A stretch of 64,000 nucleotides of DNA from Colwellia demingiae (lineage in GTDB: Bacteria > Pseudomonadota > Gammaproteobacteria > Enterobacterales > Alteromonadaceae), in the NCBI RefSeq assembly GCF_007954275.1, contig NZ_VOLT01000007.1:248001-312000 (forward strand). Direction: 5' to 3'. A program made the translations under genes and the position numbers. A model generated the notes under the pieces. It worked only from the letters and a program-made list of their open reading frames with translations, made no database searches and was not told the origin of the DNA. Every line of letters begins with the position of its first letter. Within the stretch, counting starts at the first letter, position 1. Below, one piece after another: positions 45,401 through 53,323 of this stretch.

Positions 45401-45840
45401 CACACCGCGGCCCTAAAGAAGCAGTGAGTTTCCCCTCGCTGATTGATTGGACGGCATCAGATGACGATCGCATTAAATACTATTCAGGTACTGCTTTTTA
45501 TAGCAACACCTTCACGCTGGACAAGCTTCAGGAAGGTGAGCAAATTGTTATTGATTTGGGCAAGTTCACCGCAATGGCAAAGGTCACGGTAAACGGCCAG
45601 TATGTCGGCGGTTTATGGACAGCGCCTACCCGCTTAGATATTTCTAAGTTTGTCAACAAAGGTGAAAACTCGCTCAAAATTGAAATCGTCAATACTTGGG
45701 TAAACCGCATCATTGGCGATATGCACCTGCCAGAGCAAGAGCGAAAAACTTGGATGCTGGTTAATCCTTACGATGCCCAAAGTCCCTTACAGACATCTGG
45801 GTTGTTGGGACCAGTGAAAATATCCACGGTTACATATTAA
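42448..45840 (+). CDS. GH106-family alpha-L-rhamnosidase, lipoprotein
   Basis: About 1130 residues from ATG 42448, chosen because GGAGAAG precedes it by four bases; upstream in-frame starts lack this. A lipobox (VSISGC) follows a long basic N-terminus, so the enzyme is probably an outer-membrane or periplasmic lipoprotein. GH106 marks: SVYWYWISNHLSKEGVIRDL, AGINRAFIGNIGL, WWEILHVALKTATELDIEIG, FNSPGWSQSGGPWV, GTTNGPSAPEAMGYEVDKLS, VVVQDSYEKGGQNFTDGF, WLENYGHWGFPGEFLMYGG and KISAESNTAG. A C-terminal galactose-binding-like sandwich includes GTAFYSNTFTL and VTVNGQYVGGLWTAPTRLD. It removes terminal L-rhamnose from polysaccharide fragments. Its GC content looks higher than that of flanking genes. 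Confidence 0.88.
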   Translation: MKIKRLIEIIANRKFSALLWLSRLKCLPAMMVVCLGIVSISGCGADKNAPEKVTNKSQTERLKENTADRKALASNFVEPPKSIQTSVYWYWISNHLSKEGVIRDLHAMKDAGINRAFIGNIGLDDLPFGKVKMLSEQWWEILHVALKTATELDIEIGIFNSPGWSQSGGPWVKAENSMRYLISSETRVNGPAKFSKKLKRPHDIYQDVKVIAYPVPESHGRVLDNNNSMITASPKLSELATLLDGDISTGVKFTGDGNYTFDIKADKAFTARSLSVRSLEVIMKANVLFQAKNNNGEFTTVKAFEIDRSNASIEVGFVPFAPVVLSFPAVTASEFRLVVDYEKPKGPYIAPGAKLSGLAEIVISQAPRVERYAEKTLAKMHATPMPYWKEYQWSEQASVADKSLVIDPARVLDISEHMSSDGTLNWDVPEGEWVIQRSGMTPTGTTNGPSAPEAMGYEVDKLSKEHAEMHFYGHMGEVLKRIPAEDRKTFKVVVQDSYEKGGQNFTDGFLEEFAEVYGYDPLPYLPVYQGIVVKSQQASDGFLWDMRRLVANKVAYDYVAGLREVSHKHGLTTWLENYGHWGFPGEFLMYGGQSDEIAGEFWSEGELGNIENRAATSAGHIYGKTKISAESNTAGLKAFYRYPGIIKQRSDRFFAEGINNTLLHVMITQPYEDKFPGVNAWFGTEFNRKNTWFSQIDVYTQYLKRTNYMLQQGLNVADIAYFIGEDTPKMTGVTDPEAPIGYQFDYMNAEVIEKYMTVEDGLITLPHGTQYSIMVLPKLETMRPALLAKIKQLVNEGAVILGPPPSRSPSLQDQPQADQQVQSMAAQLWGDVDGITVKSRKVGKGMIINGLDMTEAFALLNTVPDVKLPEDNSIHYGHRTLDGQDIYFITNQTEDTKIVTPEFRVIGKQPELWQATTGYRRDLPAYQQSEQTTAVPLKLEPLESVFVVFSKPVGPAKVTGIAANYPEAKLVSDITTPWNVTFDSTHRGPKEAVSFPSLIDWTASDDDRIKYYSGTAFYSNTFTLDKLQEGEQIVIDLGKFTAMAKVTVNGQYVGGLWTAPTRLDISKFVNKGENSLKIEIVNTWVNRIIGDMHLPEQERKTWMLVNPYDAQSPLQTSGLLGPVKISTVTY

Positions 45841-45939
45841 CGGCCGAGATTAACAGTATAAATTAGATTAAGCGGCATAACGTATTGGCCTGACAGCTTT
45901 TGCCGCTATCTAATATGAAATAATAAGCAGGATTTAACA

Positions 45940-48768
45940 GTGAAAATATATCAATACCTGGCATTAACTATTACTTTGATCACCTTGCAAGCATGCAATG
46001 ATGACTCGATGATTAAATCACCTATTGCGCTGACAGTTAACGAAGGTATCGAAAACCCTTTAGGCTTTCACGATGCGACGCCGACCTTTTCTTGGCAACT
46101 TAACGATCAACGCCAAGGAGCTAAACAAACGGCTTATCAACTGGTTGTTGAAAATGTGGTAGGTACTTCTCAGCAGCCCCTCTGGGACAGTCAAAAAGTG
46201 GCTTTAAATCAGTCGGTCTATGTGCCGTATCAAGGGCCAGAGCTTAAATCTCGTCAACGTATTTCATGGAAAGTGCGCTACTGGGATCAAAATGGCAAAG
46301 TTTCTTCTTGGTCCACTTCTGCGAACCTAGAGTTAGGTTTGTTAAACAATACTGACTGGCAGGCGAGTTGGGTAACTATAGCTGACCCTAGTGATATCAA
46401 TAAGAAAGCAGCTTGTTCTGCTGACTGCACTGCGGGCACCGTGAACCCCGCAGGGACACTAGGCGTAGAAACGGTAAACCCAGCAATGTACTTACGAAAA
46501 ACGTTTAATTTAACGCAAGTACCGAGTAGTGCTCGGCTTTATTTAACAGCTAAAGGCTTAGTCGATTTTCGCATTAATGGCCAGATAGTCACCCCCAATG
46601 CTTTCTTACCTGGTTGGACTGATTATACGCAAAAGATTGAAACGCTAACTTATGATGTTAGCAAGCTAATGCGTGAAGGAGAAAACGTATTAGCTGCACG
46701 GATAAGTGATGGTTGGTATGCGGGCACTATTTCTAAACGATTTTATGGCAAAGTGCCGGAGCTATTGGCACAGTTAGAGTTTACATCAGCAACGGGTGAA
46801 ATAGTTCAAAGTGTAGTGACAGATGCCAGCTGGATGTTATCTACCGCTGGAGCTATTACTATGGCCGATATTTGGCATGGTGAAGACTATGATGCCCGTA
46901 AAGAACTTACCGGTTGGGATCAACCCGATTATAGCCCTGCAAAAGAGAATGCCGCTGTATTTAGTCCGGTGGCCGCATCGGTTATTGATAACAATATTCG
47001 TCTTACGCCTAAACGCTTTCAGGGTGTAAAAGTCATCGAAACACTTAACCCTATTTCTCATCAGGTATTTGATGACGGTAAAGTGGTTTATGACCTAGGG
47101 CAAAATATGGTCGGCTGGGTCGCAATTAACTTACCGGCACTTAAAGGTAACAATGTAAAAATTCAGATGGCAGAAATGCTCAATGATGATGGCACGCTTT
47201 ATCGCGGTAATTATCGCGCTGCTCGCTCAGAAGCAAATTATATACCCGCAAAAGATGGCATCGCACAATATACTCAAACCTTTTCATTTTTCGGTTTTCG
47301 TTATGTGCAAATATCTGGTTTTGATGCTAGTCACACGCCTAACTTAGATTGGGTTAAAGGACAAGTATTACACACTGACTTTAAGCGCACCGGACATTTT
47401 GAATCGTCTCATAAAAAACTGAATAAATTATATAGCAACATTATTTGGGGGCAACGAGGTAATTTCTTAGATATTCCAACCGACTGTCCACAACGAGATG
47501 AACGTTATGGCTGGACCGGTGACGCACAAGTTTTTGCTCCTGTTTCGCTAGCCAATTACGACACCCATGCCTTTTGGATGAGTTATTTAGAAACTATGCA
47601 AATGGAGATGAAAGCTGATGGTAGTGTTCCACAACTTATTCCGTCAAATCAGTATGGTGATTGGGTTAATGCCGCTGGTTGGGGTGATGCCGCCTTTGTT
47701 ATTCCTTGGCAATTATATTTACGTACTGGCGATATTGAAGTATTGAAAGAGTTCTATCCGATGATGGAAAAACGGGTGAATTACTATCGTAATAAAGCTG
47801 GAAATGGACTGGTTGAAGAAACTAAAAGCTTTGGCGATTGGCTACAACCTAAGCGGTACAAAGCAGACAGTAAACATATTGGTCTTGGTGAGCTGAGTGG
47901 TGAAACCTCAATACGCTTATTGACCACTAGCTATTATGGTTATGGCGCCTTTATTCTTGCTCAATCGGCACAGGCTTTAGGTAAAGTTAAAGAAGCCGAA
48001 CAACACCAGCAGTTATTTGAGCAAATAGCCAAAGCAACGGCTAATACCTTCTTTGATAAAAATGGCAAGCTTATTGAAGGCACAGAAACGCAAACTGCTT
48101 ATGTATTGCCATTAGCTTTTGGTTTAATTGATGGGCAACTGGCAGAAAAAGTAGCACTGAAGTTATCTAAACGTATTGAGCAAGATGGTAATTTACTTAA
48201 CACCGGATTTTTAGGTACCGCTGATTTGATCCCAACCCTAGAAAAATATGGAATGCGTGACCAGGCAATGAGTATTTTATTTTCATCAGATTACCCTAGC
48301 TGGCTTTATTCTATCGATCAAGGTGCCACCACCATGTGGGAGCGATGGAACAGTTATACCAAAAAAGACGGTTTTGGCGATGATTCAATGAATTCTTTCA
48401 ACCATTACGCTTATGGTGCGGTCGGACGTTTCTTTTATGAAAGTTTGGCAGGTTTAGCCCCATCGTTAGATAAACCAGGTTACCAAAAAATTATTGTTAA
48501 ACCAATCCTCGATCAACGTGTTCCCCTTGAATATGCCAAAGCGAGCATTGATACCCGCTACGGCATGGCATCTAACGGATGGATAAAAACACCACAAGGA
48601 TGGCAAGTGACTACGGTAATACCGGCTAACAGCAGTGGGAAAATTGTCTTTGAGTTTGAACTAGAAAATATCACTGTGATTCAAGGTGAAGTTAATTTTG
48701 AAAATACCCTTGAAGGCAGTGTAGCGCTTGTTTCTGCTGGTAGTTATCAATTTTTAATTAAGGGGTAA
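45940..48768 (+). CDS. GH78-family alpha-L-rhamnosidase, lipoprotein
   Basis: 942 residues from GTG 45940 with AGGA upstream. The lipobox is LQAC after a short signal. Domain order is standard for GH78: N-terminal fibronectin-like part (NPLGFHDATPTFSWQL), Bac_rhamnosid_N sandwich (ARLYLTAKGLVDFRINGQIV, ISDGWYAGTI), Con-A-like part (YDLGQNMVGWVAINLP), and the (alpha/alpha)6 barrel with DIPTDCPQRDERYGWTGDAQ carrying the general acid, and GATTMWERWNSY. A C-terminal sandwich follows. It releases alpha-L-rhamnose. Having both GH78 and GH106 in series implies a substrate with more than one kind of rhamnose linkage. Confidence 0.93.
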   Translation: MKIYQYLALTITLITLQACNDDSMIKSPIALTVNEGIENPLGFHDATPTFSWQLNDQRQGAKQTAYQLVVENVVGTSQQPLWDSQKVALNQSVYVPYQGPELKSRQRISWKVRYWDQNGKVSSWSTSANLELGLLNNTDWQASWVTIADPSDINKKAACSADCTAGTVNPAGTLGVETVNPAMYLRKTFNLTQVPSSARLYLTAKGLVDFRINGQIVTPNAFLPGWTDYTQKIETLTYDVSKLMREGENVLAARISDGWYAGTISKRFYGKVPELLAQLEFTSATGEIVQSVVTDASWMLSTAGAITMADIWHGEDYDARKELTGWDQPDYSPAKENAAVFSPVAASVIDNNIRLTPKRFQGVKVIETLNPISHQVFDDGKVVYDLGQNMVGWVAINLPALKGNNVKIQMAEMLNDDGTLYRGNYRAARSEANYIPAKDGIAQYTQTFSFFGFRYVQISGFDASHTPNLDWVKGQVLHTDFKRTGHFESSHKKLNKLYSNIIWGQRGNFLDIPTDCPQRDERYGWTGDAQVFAPVSLANYDTHAFWMSYLETMQMEMKADGSVPQLIPSNQYGDWVNAAGWGDAAFVIPWQLYLRTGDIEVLKEFYPMMEKRVNYYRNKAGNGLVEETKSFGDWLQPKRYKADSKHIGLGELSGETSIRLLTTSYYGYGAFILAQSAQALGKVKEAEQHQQLFEQIAKATANTFFDKNGKLIEGTETQTAYVLPLAFGLIDGQLAEKVALKLSKRIEQDGNLLNTGFLGTADLIPTLEKYGMRDQAMSILFSSDYPSWLYSIDQGATTMWERWNSYTKKDGFGDDSMNSFNHYAYGAVGRFFYESLAGLAPSLDKPGYQKIIVKPILDQRVPLEYAKASIDTRYGMASNGWIKTPQGWQVTTVIPANSSGKIVFEFELENITVIQGEVNFENTLEGSVALVSAGSYQFLIKG

Positions 48769-48781
48769 CATTTTTATATTT

Positions 48782-48901
48782 ATGAATGAATGGTCGCGAG
48801 GCGGCCCTTCAAATCATTGTGCCATAAGTGTTGGACATATCGGTGACAAGCTTGAAAAACTGGCGGCGATATTGGCTATTGACGTTAATCGTCTTTCTTA
48901 A
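48782..48901 (+). pseudogene. Short relic resembling the C-terminus of a fucose/arabinose-isomerase-like protein
   Basis: A 39-codon frame between GH78 and the propeller gene. It contains GGPSNHCAISVGHIGDKLEK, reminiscent of the C-terminal (G)GPxHHxxxxxGH segment of L-fucose isomerase-like (COG2407) proteins. Its base composition is richer in GC than GH78. It is too short to be an enzyme; probably the end of a deleted gene. Low certainty. Confidence 0.3.
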
Positions 48902-48925
48902 AGGGTAAGAGTTAAAGGATATTAC

Positions 48926-49960
48926 ATGAAACAGAAGATAAACCTTTTGCTTTTCTTCACCATAATAGCGATCTCGACATGCTACGCTTCCAGCAACGAG
49001 TATCCGACCAATTCGGTGGGGTTGGGGCTAGAAGTGACTATTTACGCCCCAGGTAGCGATCGAACGCAGTTCAGGGGACCCACCCACATGGCTTTCGGAC
49101 CAGATAATCAGGAAATTGTTACCGACCTGAATAACAATCGTTTTATGTTTCGCGCCAGCCTGGGTGATCCGTTTCAAATTTCGCCGATGCCGGTAAGTGG
49201 TCAACACTCTGTTGTCTACAACCCGGCTGACGGCTTGTACTACGCCAACGACACTGAAAATCATCGCATCATCGCCTTCGCTGATCTCAGTAAAAAGACT
49301 ATTACCGCTGAGACCAAAAACATTGCAGGCATTCCTTTAGATCGGCCTCACGATATTGTTCTTGACCCTGCGACGGGTTGGATCTATGCGATCAATCCCG
49401 ATTCTGGACACGTCTTTCGCTTCACTGCGTTCGGTAAAAATGAGAGTGCGATCTCCGTGCCAGTCCAGGGGTATGCGCGGGCTCTGACCTTTGTTAATGG
49501 CAAACTTTATGCGATAGGTTCGGCGAAGGGACGTATCGTTGAAATTGTGGATTGGGATACTCCAACGTTCAACATCTACGATAGTTTCGATCCAACAGGT
49601 CATGAGGGCCCAGCAGGGTCATGGACCACTACCGGGCTGGTTCTCAACGATGTCGAATTCTTTGACGGTTTCTGGTATGCGACCAGTTATTTTACGAAAT
49701 CGTATGCCAAAGGAACCGACTTCGATGAAAATAAATTTATCCGATTCAAGAAGCTTGAAGACATTATTACTGGAAATTGGACTGATCTCAGTAGTCTGCT
49801 TCCCAGTGGAATGACGCCATATTACCTGACTGTAAAAGGGGGTAAACTTTATTTGGCTATCTTTAACCATGAGTCACCGGGGAGCGGCGACTCCATCCTC
49901 CAGTTCACCCCATTGAAGGTCCCATCTTCTCAAGTGAAGAAAAAATCAGCCGAACAGTGA
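48926..49960 (+). CDS. Secreted beta-propeller protein of unknown function
   Basis: 344 residues. Signal peptide MKQKINLLLFFTIIAISTCYA. The rest has about six propeller-like blades recognised by repeated GPTHMAFGPDNQEIVTDLNN, QHSVVYNPADGLYYANDTEN, RPHDIVLDPATGWIYAINPD and VNGKLYAIGSAKGRI; these resemble NHL or SMP-30-like blades. No catalytic residues can be named. The base composition (runs such as cagttcaggggacccaccc) is clearly richer in GC than the rhamnose genes around it, which suggests a separate origin. It may bind or process a sugar in the periplasm. Confidence 0.68.
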   Translation: MKQKINLLLFFTIIAISTCYASSNEYPTNSVGLGLEVTIYAPGSDRTQFRGPTHMAFGPDNQEIVTDLNNNRFMFRASLGDPFQISPMPVSGQHSVVYNPADGLYYANDTENHRIIAFADLSKKTITAETKNIAGIPLDRPHDIVLDPATGWIYAINPDSGHVFRFTAFGKNESAISVPVQGYARALTFVNGKLYAIGSAKGRIVEIVDWDTPTFNIYDSFDPTGHEGPAGSWTTTGLVLNDVEFFDGFWYATSYFTKSYAKGTDFDENKFIRFKKLEDIITGNWTDLSSLLPSGMTPYYLTVKGGKLYLAIFNHESPGSGDSILQFTPLKVPSSQVKKKSAEQ

Positions 49961-50002
49961 GTAAATCAATCAATAAGATAGGTGAATTTTTAAAAAAATA
50001 AT

Positions 50003-50467
50003 ATGAAGCAGTGGTTGTTCGGGACTATTTTTATAAACCTTTTTTAGCGGGTCAACTATCGCTGCTGATTTATCTGTTAAGCCAATGCGTATCATGCCTT
50101 TAGGTATCTCTATCACTGCGGGTTATACCGATAATCCAAAGTGGCAAGTAACCTTTGAGTTTGGCTATCGAAGTGGTTTATATACTCGCTTAAATGAGGC
50201 TGGCTTATGGCAAGTACCAGCGAATAGGCCTAAAGTCGATCTTAGCAGTAAAAATCAAGGTTACATAAATCAGGACAAGCATCGAGGTTATGGTGGAAAA
50301 ACTATTGTTAAAATAAATGAACACGGCGCACAATTTATAGAGGAAGATAGACCTGATGTGATCTTGCTGTTAATCGGTATCAAATGGCACCGGTTTTGTT
50401 TGATAAGCTTGAACAAAAACAGCTATTAAATTGTTCAGGGTATATTGGAAAAAAGGAAAGGGTTTAA
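50003..50467 (+). pseudogene. Degraded SGNH/GDSL-type esterase gene
   Basis: Starts with a signal-peptide-like MKQWLFGTIFINLF that breaks by frameshift; the frame resumes at ADLSVKPMRIMPLG. The SGNH block I should read GDSITAG but is GISITAG: the Ser remains, Asp is lost. FEFGYRSGLYTRLNEAGL, KHRGYGGKT and RPDVILLLIGI follow, then the frame breaks again after block III begins, and another frame gives QMAPVLFDKLEQ, the typical family end. So the middle is deleted and the gene is dead. The intact protein was probably a secreted acetylesterase acting on acetylated rhamnose-rich polysaccharide. Confidence 0.7.
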
Positions 50468-50470
50468 ATC

Positions 50471-50818
50471 ATGCAAAAAGATGCAAACAGGGTAAATAGA
50501 GAATTTATACGTAAAGCTTTCGTTATGTCAGTTAATCCAGATAAACATGAAGAATATCAACGCCGACATGATCTAATTTGGCCAGAGCTGCAATCACTAT
50601 TGAAATTACACGGTGCTCATCATTATTCTATTTTTCTCGATAAGGGTAATAGCCAGCTTTTTGGCTATGTTGAAATTGAAGATGAAGAAAGGTGGCAAGC
50701 TATTGCAAGTACAGAGCTTTGCCAAAAATGGTGGGCTTATATGGCTGACATTATGCAAACGAATGAAGATGTCAGTCCAGAAACGACAACATTAAATGAA
50801 GTTTTTCATCTTGATTAA
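50471..50818 (+). CDS. rhaM: L-rhamnose mutarotase
   Basis: 115 residues. Interconverts alpha and beta L-rhamnose in the cytoplasm. Marks: [55 protein letters not shown] and [10 protein letters not shown]; the His in YQRRHD and the Tyr/Trp pairs are the active-site positions. It is the first gene of the rhamnose catabolic run and sits just after a dead esterase gene. Only ~31% of residues seem shared with the fucose-type paralogue at 5859 by eye, so they are distinct enzymes. Confidence 0.9.
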   Translation: MQKDANRVNREFIRKAFVMSVNPDKHEEYQRRHDLIWPELQSLLKLHGAHHYSIFLDKGNSQLFGYVEIEDEERWQAIASTELCQKWWAYMADIMQTNEDVSPETTTLNEVFHLD

Positions 50819-50944
50819 CCCCTATAGTGTTAAAGTTATAATGGTGATTGATATTGACTTGTTTTGATTGTTATTGGGTGTTACTGTATTCGAAACATTG
50901 GCTATGTAGCCAGATAGTATAATAACGATGAAAAGTAACGACCT

Positions 50945-52348
50945 ATGACAATTAAAATTAAAACAAATATTTTAGTGATCGATATTGGTAAAACCCACGT
51001 AAAGCTGCATGTTTTAGATGATGCCTTTGCTTCGGTATTTTCAAAACAAATGAAAAATATCGTCAATACAAAAGGGGATTATCCAAGTATTAATGTTTCG
51101 GCTATTTGGCAGTGGATAACTGACGGCATTAAAGACGTTACTAAAAACTATACGGTTAGTGCGATAAGTATTACCACTCATGGGGCTACGGCGGCATTAA
51201 TAAATAGGAATGCTACTAATAGTGACGGACTTGTTTTACCAATATTGGATTATGAATATCAAGGCATAACTGTCGCCACTCCTGAGTACGTTGATATACG
51301 TCCTAAGTATAGTGAAAGCTACTCTCCTGATTTATCTGGTGGTTTAAACATAGGGCGTCAACTCTATTGGCTAAAAAAAACGTTTGCTGACGATTTTTCA
51401 AAAGCGACCGATATATTAATGTACCCGCAATACTGGGCCTGGCGCTTCACTGGTCAACGCTATGCTGAAATAACTTCTTTGGGTTGCCATACTGATTTGT
51501 GGTCATTAAAGAAAGGAGATTATTCATCACTCGTTGATACTTTACAATGTCGAGATTTGCTACCACCACTTAAACCCGCTTGGTTTGATTGCGGTGAGAT
51601 TTCACCTGAGCTGAGAGAAGAATTAGGCTTGAGCTCTGATTGCCAATTATTCAATGGTATCCATGATAGTAATGCTAGCTTTCTGCGTTATCGCCTGACA
51701 CAAGGTCAAGCACCATTCACCGTTATCTCTACCGGCACTTGGACGATTCTAATGGCAACACAAGTGCCATTAGAAAATTTAGATGCCAAGAAAGATATGC
51801 TTGCTAATATTGATGCAACGGGCCGAGCCATTGCCTGTGCACGATTTATGGGCGGGCGAGAATTTGAAGCAATATGTGAACAAGCCGGCTCTTGGCTGGG
51901 TGAGCAATTCGATGAAAACGATTTACAAAAAATTATAGATCAACAAGTTTTTGCTTTACCTGACTTTAGTGATGGTAGTGGCCCTTTTGGCAGCAGAAAT
52001 AGTGGCTTTGTTGGTGATGTTAACCCTATTAGCGGTATTGCGCTTGCGACACTTTATTGTGCTTTGATGATCGATTATCAACTCAAACTGTTAGGCGCTA
52101 AAGGAAAAATATTTATTGAAGGTGCCTTTCTTAAAAACCCCTTGTTATGTGCGGTAATAAATCAATTAAGAGAAAAGCAAGAGGTCTTTTTGTCAAAGGA
52201 CTCAACAGGTACTGTTCAAGGCGCGGGCTATTTAACTACTTGGGATGATGTTGAATGTAGTATCGACGTTGGTCAAGCTAATGAAACCAGTTTAACAGCG
52301 CTATCACACTATAAAGAACAGTGGCTAAAATACGCCTTAGAGGTTTAA
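50945..52348 (+). CDS. FGGY-family carbohydrate kinase, probable L-rhamnulokinase
   Basis: 467 residues. N-terminal phosphate-binding loop ILVIDIGKTHVKLHVLD, the SITTHGATAALI strand, the catalytic Asp in NGIHDSNASFLRY, the ATP-site VISTGTWTILMA and a C-terminal GAFLKNPLLCAV. The subfamily is used in rhamnose and fucose clusters as a RhaB replacement. The next genes, an aldolase fused to a dehydrogenase and RhaI, need L-rhamnulose-1-phosphate, so L-rhamnulose is the expected substrate. Its stop codon touches the ATG of tpiA without a gap, so the two are coupled. Other ketoses are possible substrates. Confidence 0.84.
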   Translation: MTIKIKTNILVIDIGKTHVKLHVLDDAFASVFSKQMKNIVNTKGDYPSINVSAIWQWITDGIKDVTKNYTVSAISITTHGATAALINRNATNSDGLVLPILDYEYQGITVATPEYVDIRPKYSESYSPDLSGGLNIGRQLYWLKKTFADDFSKATDILMYPQYWAWRFTGQRYAEITSLGCHTDLWSLKKGDYSSLVDTLQCRDLLPPLKPAWFDCGEISPELREELGLSSDCQLFNGIHDSNASFLRYRLTQGQAPFTVISTGTWTILMATQVPLENLDAKKDMLANIDATGRAIACARFMGGREFEAICEQAGSWLGEQFDENDLQKIIDQQVFALPDFSDGSGPFGSRNSGFVGDVNPISGIALATLYCALMIDYQLKLLGAKGKIFIEGAFLKNPLLCAVINQLREKQEVFLSKDSTGTVQGAGYLTTWDDVECSIDVGQANETSLTALSHYKEQWLKYALEV

Positions 52349-53101
52349 ATGAAACAAACATTGATCATCGCTAATTGGAAAATGAATGGCAGTATCTTGG
52401 CAAATAGTAAACTGCTTATCGCCATGTTGAAGTTTCATAATAAACTTCAACATGTTGAACTTGTTATCTGTCCACCGTTTCCTTATTTACACCAAGTTAA
52501 AGAGTATATGGTTGGTAGCAATATAAAACTTGGTGCTCAAAATGTTAATGAAAATAATAGTGGCGCTTTTACTGGTGAAGTTTCTGCTGACATGCTTAAA
52601 GAGTTTTCTTGTCGATATGTTCTGATAGGACACTCAGAAAGGCGAGCTCTTTTCCAAGAATCTAATGATATTATTGCTAAAAAAATTACTCAAGCCATGG
52701 ATGCTGGTTTAACGCCGGTTTTATGTATCGGTGAAAGCCTAGAGCAACGGGAAAAAGGTGATGCACAGGCTGTTATCCTTGAGCAGTTATCGTGCGTGAT
52801 TAATGATATTGGCTTAAAGAAGTTCAAATCAGTGGTTATTGCTTATGAGCCTATATGGGCTATTGGTACAGGACAAACTGCATCACCGGAACAAGCCCAA
52901 AAAGTTCACCGTATGATTCGACAATATATTTATGGGCTTGATCCCATCTTATCTAAAAGTATTTCAATACTGTATGGCGGCAGCGTTAATGAAATTAATG
53001 CCGCTGAGTTGATCAAACAAAAAGATATTGATGGCTTTCTTTTTGGTGGAGCCTCTTTAAAGTCAGACTCGCTTGAAACTATTTGCAAGTTAAAAATATA
53101 G
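52349..53101 (+). CDS. tpiA: Triosephosphate isomerase
   Basis: 250 residues, full length. Interconverts DHAP and glyceraldehyde 3-phosphate. Catalytic residues visible: Lys in IANWKMNGS, His in LIGHSERRALF, Glu in VIAYEPIWAIGTG; phosphate loops ILYGGSVNEIN and GFLFGGASL. It lies directly between the kinase and the aldolase that makes DHAP from rhamnulose-1-phosphate. Probably a dedicated second copy, since a housekeeping tpiA usually lies elsewhere. It starts right after the kinase stop (TAAATG). Confidence 0.95.
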   Translation: MKQTLIIANWKMNGSILANSKLLIAMLKFHNKLQHVELVICPPFPYLHQVKEYMVGSNIKLGAQNVNENNSGAFTGEVSADMLKEFSCRYVLIGHSERRALFQESNDIIAKKITQAMDAGLTPVLCIGESLEQREKGDAQAVILEQLSCVINDIGLKKFKSVVIAYEPIWAIGTGQTASPEQAQKVHRMIRQYIYGLDPILSKSISILYGGSVNEINAAELIKQKDIDGFLFGGASLKSDSLETICKLKI

Positions 53102-53160
53102 ACTTAACAATGGCTTACTTTTAATCTCCTCAAAACATTTATATTTATAATTCATTGTAC

Positions 53161-53172
53161 GCATGATCATGC
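53161..53172. promoter_or_regulatory. 12-base palindrome upstream of the aldolase gene
   Basis: GCATGATCATGC is a perfect palindrome in the tpiA-rhaD gap, 18 bases before the TGATT element. Operator candidate only. Confidence 0.35.
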
Positions 53173-53189
53173 TTGCCTATGATTGAATT

Positions 53190-53205
53190 TGATTAAAAGT
53201 GATTG
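53190..53205 (+). promoter_or_regulatory. TGATTAAAAGTGATTG element shared with the TonB receptor promoter
   Basis: Differs at one base from 33905-33920. Related but weaker TGATTG pieces lie before the kinase at ~50843-50872. Probable binding site of a rhamnose regulator not encoded in the window. Confidence 0.45.
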
Positions 53206-53323
53206 ACTATTGTTTTTTAGCATGAGATATTAGTTTTAAGTTAGTAACGGAAAACGTCTTTTGTATTATTCGAATGGCAGATAGCGTGTCACGAATATTA
53301 AGAATATAAATGCTAGGAACATT

